Source: Cellvibrionales bacterium (GTDB lineage: Bacteria; Pseudomonadota; Gammaproteobacteria; Pseudomonadales; JAHEGP01). From it: DNA of 6,846 nt. Positions 1 through 5,011 of the stretch are shown piece by piece (positions within the stretch are counted from its first letter, which is position 1; the number at the start of each line of letters is the position of its first letter). Location of the stretch: NCBI GenBank assembly GCA_024645065.1, contig JAHEGP010000176.1, forward strand, positions 1 through 6,846, in the 5' to 3' direction. Under the pieces are notes generated by a model, which was not told the DNA's origin, made no database searches, and worked only from the letters and a program-made list of their open reading frames with translations. Both the position numbers and the translations under genes were made by a program.

Positions 1-828
1 GAAAGCCTGCTGGAAAAAAACGGCCACTACCTCAGCGCCATGCTCCACTACGGCGGGGAGTGGTACTGGGGAATCGACCGACTCGAGCATCTCGAACGCC
101 GGCTGAACAGCATGGGGCTCAATCGGTCTGGCGATACCGTGGTAAGGTTCAACCGTGGGTATCGCGAATTTTGTCGGCAGTCGCCCGGCAGCAATCCTCG
201 CGCCTGCGCCAGCGGAACGGATTGCAACACCCTGCAGATGTACTGGTCGATTCGGAGCCCCTATTCCTATCTTGGCCTGCTCAGGGCCCGCCAACTGGCG
301 GAGCACTATCAGCTGCAGCTGCAAGTGAAGCCGGTGTTGCCAATGGTCATGCGACGGATGCAGGTGCCACGCGCCAAGGGGCTGTACATTCTGCGGGATG
401 CCCGGCGCGAGGCTGACAAGTATGGCATCGACTTCGGCCTGGTTGCCGATCCCCTCGGTGCCGGGGTCGAACGTTGCTATGCCCTGTTCGCGTTCGCCCA
501 GAGCCAGCACAGGGAGCTAGACTACCTCGAGAGCTACGCCCGGGGGGTATGGGCAGAAGGCGTTCACTCGGATACCGATGCCGGTCTGCAATTATTGGTC
601 GAGCGAGCGGGACTGGATTGGGATCGGGCCCGGGAGCATCTGGAGACCGACGACTGGCGCTTGTGGGCCCAGCAAAACCTCACCGATTTATATGCCGAGG
701 ATCTCTGGGGTGTCCCAAGTATGGTGTATGCGGGCAAGCGGTTCTTTGGCCAGGACCGCATCGACGCCATCGAGCGCCTGGTTCTGGCTCAAGCCGCACG
801 GGCTATGTTGCGTCAGGGCCCCGGCTAA
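1..828 (+). CDS. Tandem DsbA/2-hydroxychromene-2-carboxylate isomerase-like protein (5' partial)
   Basis: The reading frame is open from base 1, so the true start lies upstream; 275 codons plus the TAA stop are visible. The C-terminal part (about 235-786) is a complete DSBA/HCCA-isomerase/GST-kappa-type thioredoxin-fold domain. It starts YWSIRSPYSYLG, where the Ser at 256-258 sits at the position of the catalytic or glutathione-activating Ser of this family. It carries a GVPS segment (709-720) with the expected cis-proline, then FFGQDRIDAIERL. The residues before it (YGGEWYWGIDRLEHLERRL, 49-105) match the end of that domain (YAGKRFFGQDRIDAIERL, 727-780), so this is the tail of a first domain copy, joined by a linker of about 43 residues. 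No CXXC is visible in the complete domain, which argues against a disulfide oxidoreductase. Family members isomerise 2-hydroxychromene-2-carboxylate in naphthalene-type degradation or act as glutathione-dependent enzymes; the substrate here is unknown. The stop overlaps the stop of the convergent DUF3604 gene. Confidence 0.85.
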   Translation, partial: ESLLEKNGHYLSAMLHYGGEWYWGIDRLEHLERRLNSMGLNRSGDTVVRFNRGYREFCRQSPGSNPRACASGTDCNTLQMYWSIRSPYSYLGLLRARQLAEHYQLQLQVKPVLPMVMRRMQVPRAKGLYILRDARREADKYGIDFGLVADPLGAGVERCYALFAFAQSQHRELDYLESYARGVWAEGVHSDTDAGLQLLVERAGLDWDRAREHLETDDWRLWAQQNLTDLYAEDLWGVPSMVYAGKRFFGQDRIDAIERLVLAQAARAMLRQGPG

Positions 829-2648
829 TCAGTAGCTGCCGGGCTGTACCATATCGGTGAACCCCAGGCTCGCTCCTGTATGACCGCGGCGACCTCCTGC
901 ATCAATGGCAGATCGTTGCGCACTGCTTCATAGGTGCTCCAGCGGGGCGTCGGTATCTCGAGTACGCGGGAGTAATAAAACGCCGCTTGCGACGGATCGA
1001 ACCCGGGGTCGGTCCAACTCCCAAGCAAGGTTGCAGCGCCACTGCTGTTACTGTAAGTGGCGGTTGTCAGGTTGACCGTACTGGCGACAGGGGGCAGCTT
1101 GCCATCGGCATCCACCTTGCGTTTGCCCGACCAGGCCACATTGTAAATTTTTTCGTGGGTAACACCCTCGCCGTCGACCCAGCCCTTGATGATCTGGACA
1201 CGATCGAGGTTGGCGCCCATGGGGTCTTTCTCGGCGTACACGGTGAAGGTGGGCGGGGTCTCGCCAGCCGGCAGGTCTCCGCCCATGGCAACGCCACTGG
1301 CATAGCCCTGCTCGACCATAGCTACCGGGTCGGCCGGTGCGGACAAGTCAGCTCCGGCGAACATGCGCACTTTTATCCGGGGCCCGGAAGTGGCGAAGGT
1401 TTCGCGCCGCTTCATTGCGTCCCAGATACTGGCCCGGGTGTTTTCTTCCGCCCAGACGCCGGCAATGGAGCCGATCGACAGGTCGGGGCCGTCTATCCAG
1501 CCGCCAACCCCGGCCTTGCGACGACGCTCCACCGTACCGTCCTCCGGCCCGTGGCCGCCGATGAAATCATCTTCTGCAACATCCGCCGCCAGGCCGTTGT
1601 GACTGTCTGTGCCACCAATAAAGCCCAGTTTGTAGGGGTTCATGCCCAGCCTTTGTTGCTCGGCAAGACCCAGTTTCAGACCCTCGCGAACGAAATCGCG
1701 CTTGCTGAAATAGCGGTTGGAATTCTTCTGGATCGAGTTGCCGTTCTCGAAATCGGCAAACTCGTCGGCGCTCCAGAATGCGCGGTGGACTTCCGAGTTA
1801 CCCTTGATCTGCATCATCTCGATCAGCGGTTCCCACCTGGCGCGGGTCTTCGCATAGTCGCTATCCAGGGGTTTGCCGAAACTGTTGACCTCCGGAAACA
1901 TCAAACCCTTGGACGCATTGGAATTGTGGGGAATGGCAAGCACGGTCGAGCCGGCGGCTTGCGCTTTTTCCAGCCAGTTCCACAGCTCTTCCACCTTGTT
2001 GGTCTTGAAGCTGTCCAGGGGTAGCTTCGGCACCACATTGTCACGGAAGATCACATTGCGATGCATATTGCCGCCAGCCGGTGCCGCCGACCATTCAAAG
2101 CCGATCAACGCGGTAAAATTGCCCGGGTCGTTGTGTTCTTCCGCGGCATCGATAATGACCTGCCAGCCGGACTCGGTAGTTTTCGGGCCCTGGTAAAAAG
2201 GCGGGTGTTGCGGGTTTGCGCCCCGGGTATTCGACACCACGTACTGGTAAAACCACTGTTGTTTATCCTTCAGACTTTGCAGGTTGCGCAGTGTGTGCAA
2301 GGTCTCCTCCCGATAACCGGGAGCCTGGGGATAGATCGCGGAATACATTTCCCCGAGATACTCGGCATGGTCGCTCACCGCCGCAAAATCCAGGGGCCGA
2401 TCCAACTGTTTGTGGCGGCCGTTGACCAGTACCGAATGGCCTTTGGCGAAGCGATAGCTGTCCGAGGGCATCAACCGGGTACCGCCGATGTAGGCGTCGA
2501 GGGAAAGCGCCGTGTGCATGTGGGTTTCGCCGAAGTAGGCGTTGCGCAGGGGGTTGGGTTCAGCGCTTGCAAGCCCGGCGCCGGCAACCACGGCCAGAGC
2601 AAAAAGGCTGCGCTTGAACACTGCGCCACGTGATTTGAAGCTTGTCAT
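825..2648 (-). CDS. DUF3604 family secreted protein (PHP-like metal-binding fold)
   Basis: This 607-residue protein begins with a good Sec signal peptide: basic residues (K5, R7, K12, R13), a hydrophobic stretch at 15-27 and a likely cleavage after A-S-A (29/30), so it should be periplasmic or exported. The mature part opens with FGETHMHTALSLDAY, whose H43-x-H45 pair resembles the metal-binding HxH of PHP-type phosphoesterases. Further conserved polar blocks are SDHAEYLGE (D93, H94), GFEWSA (E185), IPHNSN (H241) and GGTDSHNG (D348, H350). Together they fit a multi-metal hydrolase-like site. The C-terminus (VLEIPTPRWSTYEA, then RAWGSPIWYSP) is typical of DUF3604 (Pfam PF12228), and the length fits a full-length member. 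The biochemical role of the family is not established to my knowledge, so no substrate is proposed. The ATG at 2648 is supported by AAGGAG seven bases upstream and by the signal peptide. The TAG stop interlocks with the stop of the convergent gene. Confidence 0.93.
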   Translation of the reverse strand: MTSFKSRGAVFKRSLFALAVVAGAGLASAEPNPLRNAYFGETHMHTALSLDAYIGGTRLMPSDSYRFAKGHSVLVNGRHKQLDRPLDFAAVSDHAEYLGEMYSAIYPQAPGYREETLHTLRNLQSLKDKQQWFYQYVVSNTRGANPQHPPFYQGPKTTESGWQVIIDAAEEHNDPGNFTALIGFEWSAAPAGGNMHRNVIFRDNVVPKLPLDSFKTNKVEELWNWLEKAQAAGSTVLAIPHNSNASKGLMFPEVNSFGKPLDSDYAKTRARWEPLIEMMQIKGNSEVHRAFWSADEFADFENGNSIQKNSNRYFSKRDFVREGLKLGLAEQQRLGMNPYKLGFIGGTDSHNGLAADVAEDDFIGGHGPEDGTVERRRKAGVGGWIDGPDLSIGSIAGVWAEENTRASIWDAMKRRETFATSGPRIKVRMFAGADLSAPADPVAMVEQGYASGVAMGGDLPAGETPPTFTVYAEKDPMGANLDRVQIIKGWVDGEGVTHEKIYNVAWSGKRKVDADGKLPPVASTVNLTTATYSNSSGAATLLGSWTDPGFDPSQAAFYYSRVLEIPTPRWSTYEAVRNDLPLMQEVAAVIQERAWGSPIWYSPAATD

Positions 2649-2655
2649 AACTTCG

Positions 2656-2661
2656 CTCCTT
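2656..2661 (-). promoter_or_regulatory. Ribosome binding site of the DUF3604 gene
   Basis: On the minus strand AAGGAG lies seven bases before the ATG at 2648. This near-consensus Shine-Dalgarno sequence at ideal spacing fixes the start, and argues against the overlapping upstream open frame being a gene. Confidence 0.8.
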
Positions 2662-2751
2662 GCGTTCTTATCATTGCCTGCAGCCGCCGCGCCCCTTCAC
2701 AACGATACCCGGAGCGCTTGTTAATCAGGGCTCTGCCTAATCGACCGGGCC

Positions 2752-2781
2752 ATTTTAAACAGGAATGTAAACTAATCCCAA
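2752..2781 (-). promoter_or_regulatory. Candidate sigma70-type promoter for the DUF3604 gene
   Basis: Reading the minus strand, TTGGGA (2781-2776) is followed after 18 bases by TAAAAT (2757-2752). The hexamers match the sigma70 consensus at 4 of 6 and 5 of 6 positions, in an AT-rich pocket of an otherwise GC-rich gap. Transcription would begin near 2745, giving a leader of roughly 95 bases. An overlapping alternative is TTGCAT, 17 bases, TACATT. This is pattern matching by eye only. Confidence 0.35.
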
Positions 2782-2829
2782 GACACATGCAAAACAGCGG
2801 CTGACCACACCCGGGAGGCTCCGAGCCGC

Positions 2830-2853
2830 CTGCCGATACCGCGGTATCGGCAG
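2830..2853. repeat. Perfect 24-bp palindrome between the NMO-type and DUF3604 genes
   Basis: The half-site CTGCCGATACCG is followed immediately by its exact reverse complement, giving 12 + 12 bases with no spacer. As RNA it would form a 10-bp stem with a CGCG tetraloop. It lies 49 bases past the stop of the flavin oxidoreductase gene and about 49 bases upstream of the -35 box of the candidate DUF3604 promoter, both on the minus strand. No T-run follows on either strand, so a classic intrinsic terminator is not favoured. An operator for a dimeric regulator, or a mRNA 3'-end stabilising hairpin, are the alternatives. A short second inverted repeat (GGCT-CCG-AGCC, 2817-2827) lies beside it. Confidence 0.7.
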
Positions 2854-2901
2854 TGTCCCAAGCGCGAATCACCGCGCCCGAATACATTCCGGCCGCGCTG
2901 A

Positions 2902-3879
2902 CTAGTCCTGGTAGAAGCCCTGAAAGCGCTTGTGGATAATGCTATCTGCCTCGGCCATGATTCGATCGACCAGTTCCTTGACCGTGGGAATATCGTTGAT
3001 CAGGCCGGCAACCATGCCGCAGGACCAGGCCCCCGCATCCATGTCGCCGTCCATCATGATTTTGGGATAAACGCCCGCGACTTCCTCGATGATGTCCTCA
3101 AACTTAAGGTCGGCACCAAGCGCAGCCTCTTTTGCAAGCAGTCGCTCGACGGCCGGGTTATTCATAACTCGCTCGGTGTTGCGCAGGGGCCTCATCACCA
3201 GCCGCGTGTCCAGTTCACTCGCAGCAACGATGGCTTGCTTGACGTTCTCATGGACCGGCGCTTCCCGGGTCGCGATAAAGCGAGTGCCCATATTCATCCC
3301 ATCGGCCCCCATCGCCAGTGACGCGACCAGGCTGCGGCCATCGGCCATGCCCCCGGAGGAAACAAAGGGTATAGTCAGTTCGTCCGCCGCTCGGGGCAGC
3401 AGGATGAAGTTGGGCACGTCATCCTCCCCGGGATGACCGCCGCATTCGAAGCCGTCCACCGATACCGCATGGCATCCGATAGTCTGTGCCTTGAGCGCAT
3501 GGCGCACGGACGTGCACTTGTGGATCACCTTGATTCCCGCCTCGTTGAGCATGGGCATCCATTGGGCGGGGTTGTTGCCCGCGGTTTCCACCACCTTCAC
3601 GCCACCATCGATGATGACCTGGATCAGGCCGGGATAATCGGGGGGCGTGAGCGTGGGCAGGAAAGTCAGGTTGACCCCAAAGGGCTTCTCGGTCATGGCA
3701 TTGCAGCGCGCGATCTCGTTGGCGAGCTTGTCGGGTGTTCCCTGGGTCAGACCGGTGATAATGCCCAGACCGCCGGCATTGGATACTGCTGCCGCGAGCT
3801 CCGCGAAGCCGACGTAATGCATGCCCCCCTGGATGATGGGATGTTCAATTCCAAGTAATTCGGTGATCCGAGTTTTCAT
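2902..3879 (-). CDS. Nitronate monooxygenase-type NAD(P)H-dependent flavin oxidoreductase
   Basis: This 325-residue FMN-dependent TIM-barrel protein belongs to the 2-nitropropane dioxygenase/nitronate monooxygenase family (IPR004136 type). It opens with MKTRITELLGIEHPIIQGGM, the usual N-terminal strand and FMN-proximal loop. It continues with AVSNAGGLGIITG, FGVNLTFLPT, the diagnostic VDGFECGGHPGEDD block (H149 at the place of the family's conserved His), SSGGMADG (about 175-180) and GADGMNMGTRF, the FMN-phosphate region. Length and motif order are typical of complete members. Known relatives either oxidise nitronates or, as in Pseudomonas PA1024, act as NADH:quinone reductase; others sit in fatty-acid or aromatic degradation clusters. 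The sequence does not decide the substrate. The ATG at 3879 is preferred over an in-frame ATG at 3945 because AGAGG lies seven bases before it and because family homology begins there. No signal peptide is seen, so it should be cytoplasmic. It is divergent from msrA. Confidence 0.92.
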   Translation of the reverse strand: MKTRITELLGIEHPIIQGGMHYVGFAELAAAVSNAGGLGIITGLTQGTPDKLANEIARCNAMTEKPFGVNLTFLPTLTPPDYPGLIQVIIDGGVKVVETAGNNPAQWMPMLNEAGIKVIHKCTSVRHALKAQTIGCHAVSVDGFECGGHPGEDDVPNFILLPRAADELTIPFVSSGGMADGRSLVASLAMGADGMNMGTRFIATREAPVHENVKQAIVAASELDTRLVMRPLRNTERVMNNPAVERLLAKEAALGADLKFEDIIEEVAGVYPKIMMDGDMDAGAWSCGMVAGLINDIPTVKELVDRIMAEADSIIHKRFQGFYQD

Positions 3880-3886
3880 ACCCTGG

Positions 3887-3891
3887 CCTCT
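3887..3891 (-). promoter_or_regulatory. Ribosome binding site deciding the flavin oxidoreductase start
   Basis: AGAGG on the minus strand sits seven bases before the ATG at 3879. It supports this start over the upstream in-frame ATG at 3945, which would add 22 polar residues with no resemblance to the family. Confidence 0.65.
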
Positions 3892-3955
3892 TTTTCGGTA
3901 TGGATGATAATCTTTGGTGGTCTGGGGATAAGCCTCTGCTGACACTGATCCGCGT

Positions 3956-3978
3956 GGTTATTGCCCCCGTAACCGGTT
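3956..3978. repeat. GGTTA-N9-TAACC inverted repeat plus adjoining AACCGGTT
   Basis: GGTTA (3956-3960) and TAACC (3970-3974) are exact inverted half-sites separated by nine bases. The second is part of the 8-bp palindrome AACCGGTT (3971-3978). A further GGTTAAC occurs at 4020-4026. Repeated half-sites between divergent genes are what a regulator binding site could look like, but five-base units arise easily by chance. Confidence 0.3.
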
Positions 3979-4030
3979 CTGACTGTGTCCCTGCGCCGGC
4001 ATGATAGCACTTGTATTCAGGTTAACGTAG

Positions 4031-4100
4031 GGCGTGTCCTCGGCCCCGACCGACCTGCCTCATGCCGCATCATTGGCCACCGGGCCCCGGACACAACGCC
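4031..4100. repeat. Long imperfect inverted repeat upstream of msrA
   Basis: GGCGTGTCCTCGGCCCC (4031-4047) is imperfectly complementary to GGGCCCCGGACACAACGCC (4082-4100), with a two-base insertion and one or two mismatches, around a loop of about 34 bases. It ends 90 bases before the msrA start. It may be a folded leader segment or part of the promoter region; no function can be read from it. Confidence 0.3.
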
Positions 4101-4177
4101 GACCCGTGGCGGCGATTTTGCAGCAAGCTGGCGCTGTGGTAGGGTCTGCGAACACAGGGGACGACTGACAACTTTAC

Positions 4178-4182
4178 GGGAG
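4178..4182 (+). promoter_or_regulatory. Ribosome binding site of msrA
   Basis: GGGAG lies eight bases before the ATG at 4191. It supports that start, which also puts the GCFWG catalytic motif at residues 11-15, as expected for short cytoplasmic MsrA proteins. Confidence 0.7.
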
Positions 4183-4190
4183 AACAGCAC

Positions 4191-4700
4191 ATGGCACTAC
4201 AACGAGCGGTGTTGGCCGGCGGGTGCTTCTGGGGCATGCAGGACTTGATCCGCAAGCTGCCGGGTGTGGAGAGCACCCGGGTGGGATATACCGGCGGTGA
4301 TGTGCCCAATGCCACCTGCCGGAATCATGGCACCCATGCCGAGGGCATCGAGATTCTGTTTGATCCCGCTGTGATCAGTTATCGCCGGTTGCTGGAATTC
4401 TTCTTCCAGATTCATGATCCGACAACGCCCATGCGCCAGGGCAATGATCGCGGCCCCTCCTATCGTTCGGCGATTTACTATGCCGATGAAGCCCAGAAAA
4501 ATGAAGCGCTGAATACCATTGCTGACGTCGATGCCTCGGGACTCTGGCCCGGCAAGGTCGTTACCGAGATTGAACCAGCGGGAGACTTTTGGCAAGCGGA
4601 ACCGGAACACCAGGATTACCTGAAGCGCATTCCCCACGGGTACACCTGCCACTTCATCCGCCCCCATTGGGTTCTGCCTGCCCGACAAACCGGGCAATAG
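4191..4700 (+). CDS. msrA: Peptide-methionine (S)-S-oxide reductase MsrA
   Basis: MsrA reduces the S-epimer of methionine sulfoxide in proteins and free methionine, normally using thioredoxin to regenerate its cysteines. This 169-residue protein is a complete, cytoplasmic, single-domain member without a signal peptide. The GCFWG motif at 11-15 gives nucleophile C12 and F13. HAEGIEI supplies E51 (E. coli Glu94), and GNDRGPSYRSAIY supplies D86 and Y91 (E. coli Asp129 and Tyr134). EHQDYL lies at 139-144, and C153 in GYTCHF is the likely recycling cysteine. Aligned to the E. coli enzyme from memory, NATCRN (40-45) corresponds to NPTYRE, so the active-site Tyr82 is replaced by C43. That residue is normally Tyr in this otherwise well-conserved segment, and the change needs only one base (TAC to TGC). 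The start is supported by GGGAG eight bases upstream. The gene is divergent from the flavin oxidoreductase and is followed by a 311-base gap, so it is probably transcribed alone. Confidence 0.96.
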   Translation: MALQRAVLAGGCFWGMQDLIRKLPGVESTRVGYTGGDVPNATCRNHGTHAEGIEILFDPAVISYRRLLEFFFQIHDPTTPMRQGNDRGPSYRSAIYYADEAQKNEALNTIADVDASGLWPGKVVTEIEPAGDFWQAEPEHQDYLKRIPHGYTCHFIRPHWVLPARQTGQ

Positions 4701-4747
4701 CATCGCACTCCCCTCGCGGGCCTTTGGCTCGGCTTGCACGCTTGAAA

Positions 4748-4771
4748 GCGCCGACGGCTTTGCGCCGGCGC
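4748..4771. repeat. GC-rich hairpin after msrA
   Basis: GCGCCG (4748-4753) and CGGCGC (4766-4771) are exact inverted repeats around a 12-base loop. An alternative fold pairs AAAGC (4745-4749) with GCTTT (4757-4761). Without a following T-run it is not a standard terminator. It could protect the 3' end of the msrA transcript. Confidence 0.35.
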
Positions 4772-4805
4772 CAGGCCAGCCCGCTGCCATCGCGGGGGTG
4801 GTTTA

Positions 4806-4843
4806 GCCAGGCTCGTTGCCATGGTTCCCGGCAAGGGCCTGGC
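4806..4843 (+). terminator. Strong stem-loop downstream of msrA, possible terminator or structured RNA
   Basis: GCCAGGC (4806-4812) pairs with GCCTGGC (4837-4843), and TTGCC (4816-4820) pairs with GGCAA (4830-4834). A T-G wobble, a C-G pair and one bulged G join the two, giving about 14 base pairs capped by a nine-base loop. The stem starts 105 bases past the msrA stop. What follows (GACATGATTTATCATTTC) is T-rich but has no clean T-run, so intrinsic termination is only one reading. An ATGAT-TT-ATCAT inverted repeat (4847-4858) follows at once. Confidence 0.4.
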
Positions 4844-4871
4844 GACATGATTTATCATTTCACAAGTCAGC

Positions 4872-4900
4872 GTAACTCAGTACTATACCGTTGCTATAAA
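4872..4900 (+). promoter_or_regulatory. Candidate promoter for the patatin-like lipase gene
   Basis: TATAAA (4895-4900), directly followed by AATAAT, forms the most AT-rich stretch of the gap and is a plausible -10 box. GTAACT (4872-4877), 17 bases upstream, is a weak -35 match. The predicted leader would be about 105 bases. The evidence is composition and position more than consensus. Confidence 0.3.
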
Positions 4901-5011
4901 AATAATCAGGCTACAGCGTTATGCCTTTGGGGATAGGTGCCGCTTTCCTGCCCTACCGGCTTTTGGCGTCACGGCTCCCTAACAATAATTTTCGCGCTCA
5001 CGGGGTTCCCC

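Larger units (their letters stand above)
3880..4190. other. Divergent intergenic region between the NMO-type gene and msrA
   Basis: These 311 bases hold no convincing gene; the short frames in them look like shadows. The region must contain both divergent promoters. On the minus strand TATCAT (3909-3904) could be a -10 box, but no good -35 accompanies it. I see no strong promoter for msrA either. Repeated GGTTA-like half-sites and one long imperfect inverted repeat are listed separately. Confidence 0.7.
4701..5011. other. Intergenic region between msrA and the patatin-like lipase
   Basis: These 311 bases hold no supported gene. The first half (4701-4845) is GC-rich and full of potential hairpins. 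The second half (4850-4920) turns abruptly AT-rich and looks like a promoter region for the downstream lipase. The in-frame extension of the lipase reading frame back to a GTG at 4937 is discussed with that gene. Confidence 0.7.

Noticed and set aside
987..2024. Long plus-strand open frame of 345 codons opposite the DUF3604 gene
   Set aside because: It is antisense to a gene with a signal peptide, full family motifs and a good ribosome binding site. Its translation shows no recognisable domain and fits a GC-rich codon shadow.
2061..2633. Plus-strand open frame of 190 codons opposite the 5' part of the DUF3604 gene
   Set aside because: Same reason: antisense shadow with no domain-like sequence.
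2645..2887. Minus-strand open frame of 80 codons between the flavin oxidoreductase and DUF3604 genes
   Set aside because: It spans the palindrome, candidate promoter and ribosome binding site of the DUF3604 gene and overlaps its start. Its composition is cysteine- and arginine-rich noise with no motif.
4114..4145. TTGCAG, 16 bases, TAGGGT as an msrA promoter
   Set aside because: Only about half of each hexamer matches the consensus and the setting is GC-rich; too weak to list.
4197..4790. Minus-strand open frame of 197 codons opposite msrA
   Set aside because: It covers msrA almost exactly in antisense, and msrA is certain from its motifs. The translation is not family-like.
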